A stretch of 64,000 nucleotides of DNA, taken from assembly GCA_034926785.1 (NCBI GenBank), contig JAYFQU010000032.1, positions 1-64,000 of the forward strand. The letters run 5' to 3'. Below are positions 50,922 through 62,317 of this stretch, in pieces. The stretch comes from UBA7703 sp034926785 (GTDB lineage: Bacteria > Bacillota > Clostridia > Christensenellales > CAG-138). How positions within the stretch are numbered: position 1 is the stretch's first letter; every line of letters starts with the position of its first letter. The notes beneath the pieces are model-generated. The model searched no databases, was not told where the DNA came from, and worked only from the letters and a program-made list of their open reading frames with translations. The position numbers and the translations under genes were made by a program.

Positions 50922-50939
50922 CATTATCCTCCCCTCTGC

Positions 50940-51431
50940 TTACAGCTTTCCCGCTTGGATTGCCTTCATGAGTCCGCCGGCGCTGATGATCCCCTGAATG
51001 AACGCTGGGAACGGCTCGCCCTGATACGATTCTCCGTTCGTCAAATTCTGTATGACGCCGGTATCAAAGTTTACGCTGACCTGATCCCCTGCCTGAATCC
51101 GTTCGCTCGCCTCCGGGCACTCTACGATAGGCAGGCCGATATTGATCGCATTGCGATAAAAGATGCGCGCAAACGTCGCCGCGATGACGCAGGAGACGCC
51201 CGATTCTTTAATTGCGATCGGCGCATGCTCGCGTGAACTGCCGCAGCCGAAATTCTTGCCGCCCACCATAATATCCCCTTGCTTGACACGAGTGGAGAAC
51301 GTTTTGTCGATATCCTCCATACAATGCGAAGCGAGCTCCTTTGCGTCGGTTGTGTTTAAGTAACGCGCGGGGATGATGACATCCGTATCGATATTGTCGC
51401 CATACTTGATAGCGGTTCCTGTTGCGTTCAT
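50940..51431 (-). CDS. leuD: 3-Isopropylmalate dehydratase small subunit
   Basis: Forms the swivel subunit of the LeuCD aconitase-like enzyme. The 163 residues show YGDNIDTDVIIPARYL (about 10-25) and GGKNFGCGSSREHAPIAIK (about 58-76). GGAGGG precedes ATG 51431; the longer frame to 51626 lies inside leuC and is rejected. The start overlaps the leuC stop by four bases, giving coupled, equimolar synthesis. Short (archaeal/Clostridia-type) LeuD. Confidence 0.96.
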   Translation of the reverse strand: MNATGTAIKYGDNIDTDVIIPARYLNTTDAKELASHCMEDIDKTFSTRVKQGDIMVGGKNFGCGSSREHAPIAIKESGVSCVIAATFARIFYRNAINIGLPIVECPEASERIQAGDQVSVNFDTGVIQNLTNGESYQGEPFPAFIQGIISAGGLMKAIQAGKL

Positions 51432-52702
51432 GATTTCCCTCCTAAAACGGATTCCGGCGTGACGAGTTTTCCCGCGATGGCGGATGCGGCGGCGACAGCC
51501 GGAGACGCGAGATAGACCTCCGACCCGGTATGTCCCATGCGGCCGACAAAGTTGCGGTTGGTGGTTGCCACCGCGCGCTCGCCCTTTGCGAGGATGCCCA
51601 TATGCCCGCCAAGGCAGGGGCCGCATGTGGGCGTACTCACCGCGCAGCCGGCTTCAATAAACGTTTTCACGAGCCCCTCCTCCATCGCCTGCAGCATGAT
51701 TTTCTGCGTTGCGGGGATTACAATACAACGAACGCCATCCTTTACGTGCTTGCCCTCAAATATCTTTGCCGCAACGCGCAGATCCTCGATTCTGCCGTTT
51801 GTGCAGCTGCCGATAACCGCCTGATCGATGGTGATCTCGCCGACCGCGGCGACGGATTTTGCGTTCTCCGGCAAATGCGGCAAAGAAACCGTCGGCTCGA
51901 TGGAGGATAAATCGATCTCATAGGTTGCGGTATATTCCGCATCCGCGTCGGCCTGATAGACCGTCCAGGCCGCGCAGTGATGCGCTCTGGCAAACTCTGC
52001 GGTTTGCTCGTCATATTCGAATATGCCGTTCTTTGCGCCCGCTTCGATCGCCATATTTGCCATGCAGAGGCGATCCTCCATCGTGAGGTTGCCGACGCCC
52101 TCGCCCGTGAACTCCATAGACTGATAGAGCGCGCCGTCCACGCCAACCATGCCGATGATATGCAGGATGATATCCTTGCCGGAGACCCAGGGCTTCATCC
52201 TGCCCTTTAGCACGAAGCGCATCGCGGTCGGCACCTTAAGCCAGCAATAGCCCGTCGCCATGCCCGCCGCCATATCCGTGCTGCCCACGCCGGTGGAGAA
52301 TGCGCCGAGCGCACCGTAGGTGCAGGTGTGCGAATCCGCGCCAATAATCAGGTCGCCGGGCTTCACGAGGCCCATCTCCGGCAAAAGCGCGTGTTCCACG
52401 CCGACCTTGCCGACATCGAAAAAGTTTACGATGGAATATTTCTTTGCAAAATCGCGGACGACCTTGCATTGCTCCGCCGCCTTGATATCCTTATTGGGCG
52501 TAAAATGATCCATAACCAGCGCGATCTTCTCGCGGTCGAATACGGAATCCAGCCCCGCTTTTTCAAATTCCTTAATCGCGACGGGCGCCGTGATGTCGTT
52601 GCCGAGCACCAAATCAACCCTCGCCTGAATCAGTTGCCCCGCGCCGACGGAATCCAGCCCCGCATGCGCAGCGAGTATCTTCTGCGTCATTGTCATTCCC
52701 AT
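51428..52702 (-). CDS. leuC: 3-Isopropylmalate dehydratase large subunit
   Basis: The 424 residues hold the aconitase core: VMDHFTPNKD (about 65-74), GADSHTCTYGALGAFSTGVGS (two parts, about 113-134), and the [4Fe-4S] cysteines in VIGSCTNGRIEDLR (about 296-309) and TPTCGPCLGGHMG (about 358-370). It isomerises isopropylmalate, and in the CimA route citramalate. ATGs at 52702 and 52696 are both possible starts. It lies five bases after leuA. Confidence 0.96.
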   Translation of the reverse strand: MGMTMTQKILAAHAGLDSVGAGQLIQARVDLVLGNDITAPVAIKEFEKAGLDSVFDREKIALVMDHFTPNKDIKAAEQCKVVRDFAKKYSIVNFFDVGKVGVEHALLPEMGLVKPGDLIIGADSHTCTYGALGAFSTGVGSTDMAAGMATGYCWLKVPTAMRFVLKGRMKPWVSGKDIILHIIGMVGVDGALYQSMEFTGEGVGNLTMEDRLCMANMAIEAGAKNGIFEYDEQTAEFARAHHCAAWTVYQADADAEYTATYEIDLSSIEPTVSLPHLPENAKSVAAVGEITIDQAVIGSCTNGRIEDLRVAAKIFEGKHVKDGVRCIVIPATQKIMLQAMEEGLVKTFIEAGCAVSTPTCGPCLGGHMGILAKGERAVATTNRNFVGRMGHTGSEVYLASPAVAAASAIAGKLVTPESVLGGKS

Positions 52703-52707
52703 GTTGT

Positions 52708-54222
52708 TTATTGCTCCTCTCGCGCACTCTCATAAATGAGGTTGTTAATCGCATTGATATAGGCGAGGATGCTCGCCTCGATGACGTCTGTGCTCAGGCC
52801 GTATCCCTTTGCGGTTGCCATATCGCTGGAAATCTTTACGCTAACCTCGCCCTGCGCGTCCCGTCCCTCGGTGACCGCGCCGATGGAGTATTCCTCCAGC
52901 TTGACCGCGCGCCCGATGATCTTGTTGATGGCGTTAAAGGACGCTTCAATCGGGCCAAAGCCGATGGCAACCTTCTCCGTTCGGGTTCCGTCCCGCGCGG
53001 TTAAGGCGATGCTGGAGGTCGGCGTAATCGTGTTGCCGGAGTTGATGACATAGCGCTCCAGCGCATACGACTTCGGTATCTCCTGTACCAGAATACTGCG
53101 TACCAGCGCTTCAATGTCCTTGTCATTGACGTTCTTCTTTTTATCCGCCAAATCTTTAAATCGCTTAAACAGAGTATTGGCGAGCTCATAATCCACGTTG
53201 TAGCCCAGTTCTCTGACTCGTTCTTGGAAGGCGTGCCTGCCGGACTGTTTGCCAAGCACCATCCTGCCCTGCGTCAAACCGATCGATTCCGGTTTCATCA
53301 GCATATAGGGTTGATTGACGTGGAGCAGCATTCCGCTCTCCAGGGTAAAGGCGTTTTCTCCAACGATCGCCTTATTTGGCTGCACCTTTAAACCGGTAAT
53401 CGTACTGATTAGGCGACTCGTTTTATAGATCTGCGCCGCTTCAACCGTAGTATCCGCACCATAGCGATCCGAACGGACCCGCAAGTTCATCACGATCTCT
53501 TCGAGCGAGGCGTTTCCCGCGCGCTCGCCGATGCCGTTAACGGTGCATTCCACCTGCTCCGCCCCCGCCTGTATGGCGGCAAGCGAATTGGCGACCGCCA
53601 TGCCAAGATCGTTGTGGCAGTGGCAGGAGAACCGAACGCCCTCCGCGCCCTTTACCGCGTTGCGCAAATACCGAAATAGATTGCCATATTCCTCCGACGT
53701 TGCGTAGCCGGCCGAATCGGGGATGTTGATCACCGTCGCGCCGGACGATATCGCCGCCTCGCAGACTTGCGCGAGAAACTCCGGATCGCTTCTGGTTGCG
53801 TCCTCCGCGGAGAATTCAACCTCTTGGCAGAACCGCTTTGCGTAACGAACCATTTCCCCGGTCTGCTCGAGCACATCTTCGCGAGTTTTCTTGAGCCGCT
53901 GCTCCATCTGGATATCCGAAGTTACGATGTATAGGTGCAAGCGCGGATATCTTGCGTGGCGCAGCGCATCCCAGGTCAGATCAATCTCCTTGGCGATTGC
54001 GCGGGAGAGGCTGGTTACGCGCGTTTTCTGCAGCTCTTTTGCAACCGCGCGCACGGCGTTGAAATCCCCTTGCGATGCGGCGGCATATCCCGCCTCGACG
54101 ACGCTGACGCCAAGCGCCTCCAGCTGCCGCGCCATATCCAGCTTTTCCTTCAGATTCATGCCCGCCCCGGGAAACTGCTCGCCGTCCCGCAGCGTTGTGT
54201 CGAATATCTGTATCGTTCTCAT
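52708..54222 (-). CDS. leuA: 2-Isopropylmalate synthase
   Basis: LeuA condenses 2-oxoisovalerate with acetyl-CoA in the first leucine step. The 504 residues contain QIFDTTLRDGEQFPGAGM (about 5-22), the HMGL-like barrel with SCHCHNDLGMAVANSLA (about 200-216) and NGIGERAGNASLEEIV, and a C-terminal LeuA regulatory domain (about 380-500) for Leu feedback. It is distinguished from CimA upstream by GEQFPG and the CHCHNDLG metal site. GGGGGCAAGG precedes ATG 54222; a longer frame to 54309 overlaps ilvD. Confidence 0.95.
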   Translation of the reverse strand: MRTIQIFDTTLRDGEQFPGAGMNLKEKLDMARQLEALGVSVVEAGYAAASQGDFNAVRAVAKELQKTRVTSLSRAIAKEIDLTWDALRHARYPRLHLYIVTSDIQMEQRLKKTREDVLEQTGEMVRYAKRFCQEVEFSAEDATRSDPEFLAQVCEAAISSGATVINIPDSAGYATSEEYGNLFRYLRNAVKGAEGVRFSCHCHNDLGMAVANSLAAIQAGAEQVECTVNGIGERAGNASLEEIVMNLRVRSDRYGADTTVEAAQIYKTSRLISTITGLKVQPNKAIVGENAFTLESGMLLHVNQPYMLMKPESIGLTQGRMVLGKQSGRHAFQERVRELGYNVDYELANTLFKRFKDLADKKKNVNDKDIEALVRSILVQEIPKSYALERYVINSGNTITPTSSIALTARDGTRTEKVAIGFGPIEASFNAINKIIGRAVKLEEYSIGAVTEGRDAQGEVSVKISSDMATAKGYGLSTDVIEASILAYINAINNLIYESAREEQ

Positions 54223-54253
54223 CCCTTGCCCCCATGCATGCGTGTTCGACGCC

Positions 54254-55912
54254 TTATTTGACGACCGCACCTTCCGAGGCCGAGGATACCATACGCGCAT
54301 AACGGGCAAGATATCCCTTCTTTACCTTTGGTTCCGGCGCATGCCAGCCCTTTCTGCGCTCGGCAAATTCCGCTTCGCTGACATTCGCTTGAATCGTCCC
54401 CGCGGGGATGTCGATCTCGATCATATCTCCCGTATTGAGCAGCGCGATCGGCCCGCCGCTCGCCGCCTCCGGCGAAACATGCCCGATCGCCGCCCCGCGC
54501 GAAGCGCCGGAGAAGCGCCCGTCCGTAATCAGCGCAACCGTGCTGTCGAGCCCCATCCCCGCGATTGCGGATGTCGGCCCCAGCATCTCACGCATACCCG
54601 GCCCACCCTTGGGGCCTTCGTAGCGGATGACGACCACATCGCCAGGGACAATCTTTTGACCATAGATCGCCTGAATCGCTTCTTCTTCCGAATCGAATAC
54701 CTTCGCCGGGCCGTTGTGGCGCATCATACTCTCCAGAACGGCCGCACGCTTGACCACGCCGCCTTCCGGCGCAATGTTTCCCTTAAGGATCGCGATGCCG
54801 CCGGTTTTGGAATAGGGTTCGGCAACCGTACGAATCACGTTTGGATTGCGGATTTTCGCGTTTTTAACAGCTTCTGCCATCGTAACGCCCAGAACGGTCA
54901 TGGTCGAGCCATCGTAAAACCCGTTTTGAATCAACTCGTTAACCACGGCGGAAACGCCGCCCGCATGATAGAGATCCTCGACATGATGCGGACCGGAGGG
55001 CGCGAGACGGCAGAGGTTTGGCACTCTGGCGCTGGTCTCGTTGATCAAATCGAGGTTGAGTTTCACGCCTGCCTCTCGCGCAATTGCGGTGAGATGCAGC
55101 ACGGAATTGGTCGAGCAGCCAAGCGCCATATCCACAGCAAGCGCGTTTTCAAACGCCTGCTTTGTGAGAATCTGGGACGGACGAATGTCCTTTTGAACAA
55201 GTTCGACAATCTGCATACCCGCGTGTTTCGCGAGACGCAGACGCTCGGCATACACCGCCGGGATCGTGCCGTTGCCGGGCAGCGCCATGCCGATGGCTTC
55301 GCTCAGGCAGGACATAGAGTTTGCCGTAAACATGCCTGAGCAGGAGCCGCAGCCCGGGCAGGCGTTATTTTCACAAAAATCCAGGTCTTCCTGCGTTGCT
55401 TTCCCGGCCTTGAATGCCCCGACCGCTTCAAATACGCTGTTCAGATCCAGGTTTTTGCCGCCGCCCTGATACGAGAGCATCGGGCCCGCCGTCACAAAGA
55501 TTGCGGGCAGATCAAGTCGCGCCGCCGCCATCAGCATGCCTGGGATGATCTTGTCGCATCCGGGCAAAAACACCATGCCGTCAAAGCGATGCGCCTCGGC
55601 CATAATCTCGCATTCGTCCGCGATGATCTCGCGGCTTGCGAGGGAAAAATGCATGCCGTTGTGCCCCATCGCGATTCCGTCGCAAACACCGATGGTGCCG
55701 AACTCAATCGGCGTGCCACCCGCGAGCCGGATGCCGGCCTTGACCGCCTCCGACAGCTGATCGAGATTGAAATGCCCCGGTACGATCTCGTTGCTTGGGT
55801 TTGCGATGCCGATCAGAGGGCGGTTGAGCTCCTCGTCCGTATATCCCATCGCTTTAAACAGGGCGCGGTGCGGTGCGCGCTCCGCATGGAGTTTCACTTC
55901 GTCGCTGCGCAT
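54254..55912 (-). CDS. ilvD: Dihydroxy-acid dehydratase
   Basis: IlvD dehydrates dihydroxyisovalerate and dihydroxymethylvalerate using an iron-sulfur cluster. The 552 residues show GVCDGIAMGHNGMHFSLASRE (two parts, about 75-95), FLPGCDKIIPGMLMA, the cluster motif NACPGCGSCSGMFTANSM (about 188-205), ITDGRFSGASRG and GHVSPEAASGGPIA. Normal length. It follows ilvB by 6 bases. Confidence 0.97.
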   Translation of the reverse strand: MRSDEVKLHAERAPHRALFKAMGYTDEELNRPLIGIANPSNEIVPGHFNLDQLSEAVKAGIRLAGGTPIEFGTIGVCDGIAMGHNGMHFSLASREIIADECEIMAEAHRFDGMVFLPGCDKIIPGMLMAAARLDLPAIFVTAGPMLSYQGGGKNLDLNSVFEAVGAFKAGKATQEDLDFCENNACPGCGSCSGMFTANSMSCLSEAIGMALPGNGTIPAVYAERLRLAKHAGMQIVELVQKDIRPSQILTKQAFENALAVDMALGCSTNSVLHLTAIAREAGVKLNLDLINETSARVPNLCRLAPSGPHHVEDLYHAGGVSAVVNELIQNGFYDGSTMTVLGVTMAEAVKNAKIRNPNVIRTVAEPYSKTGGIAILKGNIAPEGGVVKRAAVLESMMRHNGPAKVFDSEEEAIQAIYGQKIVPGDVVVIRYEGPKGGPGMREMLGPTSAIAGMGLDSTVALITDGRFSGASRGAAIGHVSPEAASGGPIALLNTGDMIEIDIPAGTIQANVSEAEFAERRKGWHAPEPKVKKGYLARYARMVSSASEGAVVK

Positions 55913-55918
55913 AGTCTC

Positions 55919-57643
<1,725 letters not shown>

Positions 57644-57678
57644 ATCCATACCCCTTTCGATCCTGGGAAATGCTCTTG

Positions 57679-59283
57679 TTATGCGGACTCCGTCCGGCTC
57701 TCGATGGACTTTGCAACGGTGCTGGACTTGAGCAGCTTATACTCGATGGAGTCCATCAGCGCGCGCGTACTCGCCTGCATGATGTCTACCGCCACGCCGA
57801 CGGTGGTCCAGTATTCGCGGCCGTCGGTGGATTCGATGAGAACCCGCACCGTCGCCGCCGTTGCGCTCTCGCTGTCCAGTACGCGTACCTTGTAATCCGT
57901 CAACCGGATTTCTCCGATTTCGGGATAAAATACCTCCAGCGCTTTTCGTAAGGCTGCGTCGATTGCGTTGACGGGGCCCATCCCCTCCGCCGCCGTAATC
58001 TCCAATTGGTCGCCGACAAGCACCTTAATTGTCGCAAAGGACGGTTTCTTTCTGCTGTCGGCCTGCTGTTCATCCAGAACGCTTAGCATCTGCAGTTCAA
58101 AGAATTTATGGCGCGTGCCAAGTAATTTTCGAACCTCCAGTTCAAACGACGCTTCCGCACCTTCAAACTGATATCCTTGATGCTCCATCTGTTTGACCAT
58201 GTCGATGATGCGCGCGGCCTCTTCGGAATCCTTCTTGATATCGGGATAAAACCCCTTGACCTTTTCAAGAATCGCGCTTCTCCCAGCCACTTCGGACATC
58301 ATCACGCGCCGGCTGTTGCCGACGGCGGACGGAGAAACATGCTCAAACGTCAGCGAATTTTTCATCACGCCGTCCACATGCATACCACCCTTGTGCGCAA
58401 AGGCGTTTGCTCCGACATATGGCGTATTCTTCCCCACGCTGATATTGGAGATATCGGCCACCTCATGGACCGTACTGGTCAGTCGCTCCAGCGCCTCGGG
58501 CGGTACGCACGCACAGCCCGACTTGAGCTGTAGGTTCGCGAGCACCGTCGCGAGATTTGCGTTACCGCAGCGCTCGCCAAAGCCCGCCAGCGTGCCCTGC
58601 ACATGGTTGGCGCCCGCCGCTACGGCAAGGACGCTGTTTGCGACGGCCATGCCCGCATCGTCATGCGCATGAATGCCGATCGAGACCGGGAAACGTTCCT
58701 TGACAAGCGTGGTTACGCTTTGTACAAAATCCGGAAAGCTCCCGCCGTTTGTGTCGCAGAGGCAGAGGCAGTCCGCCCCGCTTTCATATGCCGCCTGCAG
58801 AGTGGCTAACGCATAGTCCGGATTCGCGCGATAACCGTCAAAAAAATGCTCCGCATCGTAGATCACCTCTTTGCCCATCCGCTTCATATAGCGTATGGTG
58901 TCCCGAATCATCGCGAGGTTTTCGGCGAGCTCCGCGCGGAGAATGTCGGTTACATGAATGTCCCAGGATTTGCCGAAGATAGAGACTACCTCGGTTCCCG
59001 CCGAGAGCAGCGAGCGGAGATTCACGTCCTCCTCTGCTAAAATGTTCTTCTTCCGCGTTGCACCGAAGGCGGTAATCTTCGCATGCTTGAGCGGCAATTC
59101 GCGCAGATACTCAAAGAACTCCATGTCCTTGGGGTTTGAGCCGGGGTTTCCCGCTTCGATATAGTCCACAAAGAGATCGTCAAGAATACGGACGATCTTG
59201 AGCTTATCCTGTACGGAGAACGAGATGCCAACGCTCTGCGCGCCGTCGCGCAAGGTGGAATCCAGCAGAGATATCTTGTCCAT
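57679..59283 (-). CDS. cimA: Citramalate synthase
   Basis: CimA condenses pyruvate and acetyl-CoA to (R)-citramalate, a threonine-free entry to isoleucine. The 534 residues show LLDSTLRDGAQSVGISFSVQDK (two parts, about 5-26), EAGNPGSNPKD (about 45-55), HAHDDAGMAVANSVLAVAAG (about 203-222), NGIGER-like GTLAGFGERCGNANL and a C-terminal LeuA_dimer domain (about 400-534). The GxQSxG-ISFS and AGNPGSNPKD motifs mark the CimA/TIGR00977 branch rather than LeuA. ATG 59283 has GGAGG upstream. First gene after the T-box. Confidence 0.94.
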   Translation of the reverse strand: MDKISLLDSTLRDGAQSVGISFSVQDKLKIVRILDDLFVDYIEAGNPGSNPKDMEFFEYLRELPLKHAKITAFGATRKKNILAEEDVNLRSLLSAGTEVVSIFGKSWDIHVTDILRAELAENLAMIRDTIRYMKRMGKEVIYDAEHFFDGYRANPDYALATLQAAYESGADCLCLCDTNGGSFPDFVQSVTTLVKERFPVSIGIHAHDDAGMAVANSVLAVAAGANHVQGTLAGFGERCGNANLATVLANLQLKSGCACVPPEALERLTSTVHEVADISNISVGKNTPYVGANAFAHKGGMHVDGVMKNSLTFEHVSPSAVGNSRRVMMSEVAGRSAILEKVKGFYPDIKKDSEEAARIIDMVKQMEHQGYQFEGAEASFELEVRKLLGTRHKFFELQMLSVLDEQQADSRKKPSFATIKVLVGDQLEITAAEGMGPVNAIDAALRKALEVFYPEIGEIRLTDYKVRVLDSESATAATVRVLIESTDGREYWTTVGVAVDIMQASTRALMDSIEYKLLKSSTVAKSIESRTESA

Positions 59284-59332
59284 GTCATTGCCTCCTGCAT
59301 GTCCGGGCACCGCCCGTTCGGTTCCATGTTAT

Positions 59333-59635
59333 AAAAAAATCCCCGTCTCACTATGAGACGGGGACGGATTCATCCTCGCGGTACCACTCAATTTGATCCC
59401 GTGTTCTCGGAGATCGTATATGATCTCTGGAAACGCACGGATCCTCTTTACAGGTTCTATCAAACCCTGGCATGTAACGGTGCCTGCCGTAATACGCTTA
59501 CTGTTCTTCGGCGTCTCTGCTCGGGAGGGATCCGCTGTTCGCGCTGCCATCGGTTTTCACCAACCACCGACTCTCTAAAGGCGAGCTTGCGAAGAGCATG
59601 TCTCTTTCATCGCATGTACAATTTGAATTTTCGAT
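59333..59635 (-). promoter_or_regulatory. T-box leader of the cimA-ilv-leu operon (specifier AUC, Ile)
   Basis: The T-box sequence GAGTGGTACCGCGAGG reads on the minus strand at 59389-59374 and is followed by a terminator (stem CCCCGTCTCA/TGAGACGGGG, loop TAG, then T7; 59363-59333). Stem I shows GATGAAAGAGACAT and the distal loop AGAGAG / GGTGAAAACC. The codon AUC at 59531-59529 stands ten bases before GAGC, the same offset as GUC in the valS leader, so Ile is the predicted effector: uncharged tRNA-Ile would switch the operon on. Confidence 0.88.
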
Positions 59636-59664
59636 AATATAACATATACAATCGTATGTGTCAA
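59636..59664 (-). promoter_or_regulatory. Promoter of the ilv-leu T-box transcript
   Basis: Minus-strand TTGACA (59664-59659), 17-base spacer, TATATT (59641-59636), ending at the 5' end of the leader. Confidence 0.8.
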
Positions 59665-59742
59665 TATCTTTTCTCGTGTGCAAACCGAATTTTGCATTTA
59701 TTCTTGCAAAAACGAACTGTTTTCCTCAAATTCCAGCCGGTC

Positions 59743-61155
59743 TCAGATTGTTTCGACCTTAATCAAGCTGGTATTGCCGGAAATGCCGCTGACATGACCG
59801 CCGGTAATGATAATATGATCCCCCGGTTGCAGGTCAAACACCTTCTTTGCAGTCTCGGTTGCGTGATAAAACAGCACGTCGGTCGACGTAAATGTCCCGC
59901 TCATCACAGGGATCACGCCCCAGCTGAGCGCAAGCTTATACCAAGCCCGGCGATTGGTGGTAAGGCCGATGATGTCCATCGGCGGGCGGAAGCGCGAAAT
60001 CATGCGCGCCGTAATCCCCGTCAAGGTGCAGGCGACAATTGCGGCCGCGTTGAGGTCGATCGCCATACCGCAGGTCGCATGCGAGATGGCATCGACGGTG
60101 TTCTTAATGTGGAACTCTGTGCTGCGAAAACGTTTGACAAAATGGATGTGTTTTTCCGTCTCTTCAGCAATCTTGGACATCGTCGCAACGGATTCCACCG
60201 GGTATTTTCCCGCCGCAGTCTCGCCGGAGAGCATGACCGCGCTTGTTCCGTCATACACCGCGTTGGCAACATCCGAAATTTCCGCGCGTGTCGGCCTCGG
60301 ATTATGAATCATGCTTTCGAGCATCTCCGTAGCGGTAATGACGCGTTTTCCAAGCAGCCTGCATTCCGTAACGAGATATTTTTGAATGTATGGCAGCTCC
60401 TCAAACGGAATCTCCACGCCGAGATCTCCCCGGCCGATCATGATGCCTTCACATTCCTCGCAAATCTCATGAATGTTATGAACGCCGGTGCGATTTTCGA
60501 TCTTTGCGATAATAGCGATATCCTCTCCGCCGTTTTCGGCAAGAAACGCCTTAAGATCCAATAGATTCTGTTTTGTGGAAACAAAGGAAGCGGCAACATA
60601 GTCCACATCATTCTGAATGCCAAAAAGCAAGTCCGCCTTGTCCTGCTCGCTGAGATAATCCTCACGGATGAGTTTGTTCGGAAAGCTCATGCTCTTGCGG
60701 TCGGAAAGTTCGCCGCCCACGATCACCTTGCAGACCGCGTCGGTTTCCGTAATCTCCGTAACTTCGCAGATGACGAGACCGTTGTTGACGAGAATTCTGT
60801 CGCCAACTTCCAGTGACGCGCACAAGCCGGCGAAGCTGACGGAAACCCGTTCCTTGGTGCCTTGCACGTCCTTGGAGGTAAAGATAAACGTGTCTCCTTC
60901 GTTCAACATAACCTTTCCGTTTTTAAAGGTTTTGATGCGGTATTCCGGTCCCTTGGTGTCCAGCATGATGGCGATGGGCAGGTCCAGCTCCGTACGAATC
61001 TTCTTGATTAATTCGATTCTGCGGTGATGCTCCTCCTGCGTTCCATGTGAAAAATTCAGCCTCGCCGTATTCATGCCCGCATGGCACATCGCGGCAATCG
61101 TTTCCTCGCTCTCGCACGCCGGACCGATGGTGCAGACAATCTTTGTTTTTCTCAT
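59743..61155 (-). CDS. pyk: Pyruvate kinase
   Basis: Last glycolytic step, PEP + ADP to pyruvate + ATP. The 470 residues show KIVCTIGPACES (about 4-15), MNTARLNFSHG (about 28-38), IAKIENRTGVHNIHEI (catalytic Lys and metal Glu, about 220-235), MIGRGDLGVEIP (about 243-254), ITATEMLESMIHNPRPTRAE (about 273-292). It ends after the allosteric domain and lacks the extra C-terminal PEP-utilising domain seen in Bacillus. GAGGAG precedes the ATG. It supplies pyruvate for CimA and IlvB but has its own transcript. Confidence 0.97.
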   Translation of the reverse strand: MRKTKIVCTIGPACESEETIAAMCHAGMNTARLNFSHGTQEEHHRRIELIKKIRTELDLPIAIMLDTKGPEYRIKTFKNGKVMLNEGDTFIFTSKDVQGTKERVSVSFAGLCASLEVGDRILVNNGLVICEVTEITETDAVCKVIVGGELSDRKSMSFPNKLIREDYLSEQDKADLLFGIQNDVDYVAASFVSTKQNLLDLKAFLAENGGEDIAIIAKIENRTGVHNIHEICEECEGIMIGRGDLGVEIPFEELPYIQKYLVTECRLLGKRVITATEMLESMIHNPRPTRAEISDVANAVYDGTSAVMLSGETAAGKYPVESVATMSKIAEETEKHIHFVKRFRSTEFHIKNTVDAISHATCGMAIDLNAAAIVACTLTGITARMISRFRPPMDIIGLTTNRRAWYKLALSWGVIPVMSGTFTSTDVLFYHATETAKKVFDLQPGDHIIITGGHVSGISGNTSLIKVETI

Positions 61156-61346
61156 CGTGTTTCTCCTCTTGTCACGCTGTCATAATAATCCGCTCTATTT
61201 TACTACTCGGTTTCGTCGACAACAAGGCTGGAATTGTCAATTTTTTATGTTTCGTGCGTCGATTTTGAGGATTTTTGCAATTTGGAATGCAAAAAAGCCA
61301 TCAAGAGGTGCGTTTTTATCCGATCGTGCAGGATTACCTGCCGTTT

Positions 61347-61907
61347 TTACGGTTTTGCTTTCGCCGTTTCAAAACCCAGTTCATAGTAGTTATTCCCGTT
61401 GAACGAAAAGCTTTTGATCACGTTCAACCCTACTTTTTTTGTGTGCGCGGCAAACGACCTTGGATTGAGATGATTGATAAACGTGATTAAAAACGGATAA
61501 CGCCGGCTCATCTGCCGTGCCGAAAACAGAAAGAGGTCTTTCAGCACGCCCTTTCCGCGATACGCCATATCGATGCAGACCGGCCCGTATTGGTAGGAAT
61601 TTTCCGTCGTGAGTATTTCCCCCGCGTATTGTACGTTTTCCAAATCAGCAATCATGTGTTGAAACAACGGCCATTTACTCCAGTATTCCCAGGAGGCCGC
61701 CATGGCATAGGCGACGATATCTTCCCCTTCGCATGCCAGCGCAATACCATTCTCAGTTTCAATCAACTCCGTCAACTGTTCTTTTGTAAACAGCGTCGTC
61801 ACAAATCCGTTCTTTTTATCCTCTTCGCTGATAAATGCAATATGATACTTCTTCTGCAGCTCTTCTATCTTGGGAATATCGACTACCGTCGCATTGCGAT
61901 AAAGCAT
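61347..61907 (-). CDS. GNAT-family acetyltransferase
   Basis: The 186-residue protein has the GNAT fold with strand 4 GPVCIDMAYRGKGVLKDLFLFS: the acetyl-CoA motif RxxGxG appears as YRGKGVL (about 114-120). Other parts (ALACEGEDIVAYAMA) fit the family. Substrate is unknown; the level of divergence prevents a guess. GGAGGAAACAG precedes the ATG. Monocistronic, no neighbours in the same unit. Confidence 0.82.
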   Translation of the reverse strand: MLYRNATVVDIPKIEELQKKYHIAFISEEDKKNGFVTTLFTKEQLTELIETENGIALACEGEDIVAYAMAASWEYWSKWPLFQHMIADLENVQYAGEILTTENSYQYGPVCIDMAYRGKGVLKDLFLFSARQMSRRYPFLITFINHLNPRSFAAHTKKVGLNVIKSFSFNGNNYYELGFETAKAKP

Positions 61908-62062
61908 CTGTTTCCTCCAGACTGATTTGATATTGACAACGTATCATCGTCCGGTGTGTTTGTCAATTGAGTGAACCGCTGTTTTCTCGGCGCTGGATGG
62001 CAGTATGATGATCAGGTGCTATTTTTACCAATCAAAAGAGCATCCTTGCGAATGCTCTTTTG

Positions 62063-62155
62063 TGGCGGAGAAGGTGGGATTTGAACCCACGCACCGGTTA
62101 ACCCAGTCTACTCCCTTAGCAGGGGAGCCCCTTATAGCCACTTGGGTACTTCTCC
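62063..62155 (-). tRNA. tRNA-Ser (anticodon GCT)
   Basis: 93 bases with encoded CCA; acceptor GGAGAAG pairs with CTTCTCC; anticodon loop CTGCTAA inside CTCCC/GGGAG gives GCT; long variable arm as in Ser tRNAs. Confidence 0.94.
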
Positions 62156-62180
62156 ATATGTTATTGTTTGCAAGAGATGC

Positions 62181-62269
62181 TGGCGGAGAGAGAGGGATTC
62201 GAACCCCCGGTGCCTTTCAGCATCACTAGTTTTCAAGACTAGCTCCATAAACCACTCGGACATCTCTCC
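62181..62269 (-). tRNA. tRNA-Ser (anticodon TGA)
   Basis: 89 bases with encoded CCA; acceptor GGAGAGA against TCTCTCC; anticodon loop CTTGAAA inside CTAGT/ACTAG gives TGA; long variable arm. First of two serine tRNAs on one transcript. Confidence 0.95.
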
Positions 62270-62287
62270 AAGAATTGCACCTTAAGA

Positions 62288-62317
62288 AGTATAGCAAATT
62301 CACCAAATGATTGTCAA
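62288..62317 (-). promoter_or_regulatory. Promoter of the tRNA-Ser pair
   Basis: Minus-strand TTGACA (62317-62312), 18-base spacer, TATACT (62293-62288) preceded by TGC, about 18 bases before the first tRNA. Confidence 0.75.

Noticed and set aside
50940..51626. Long 228-residue leuD frame
   Set aside because: The first 65 codons lie inside leuC in another frame; GGAGGG and ATG at 51431 define the true start.
53891..55339. 482-codon plus-strand open frame opposite leuA and ilvD
   Set aside because: Antisense shadow of two genes with clear family motifs on the other strand; Arg/His-rich composition typical of such shadows.
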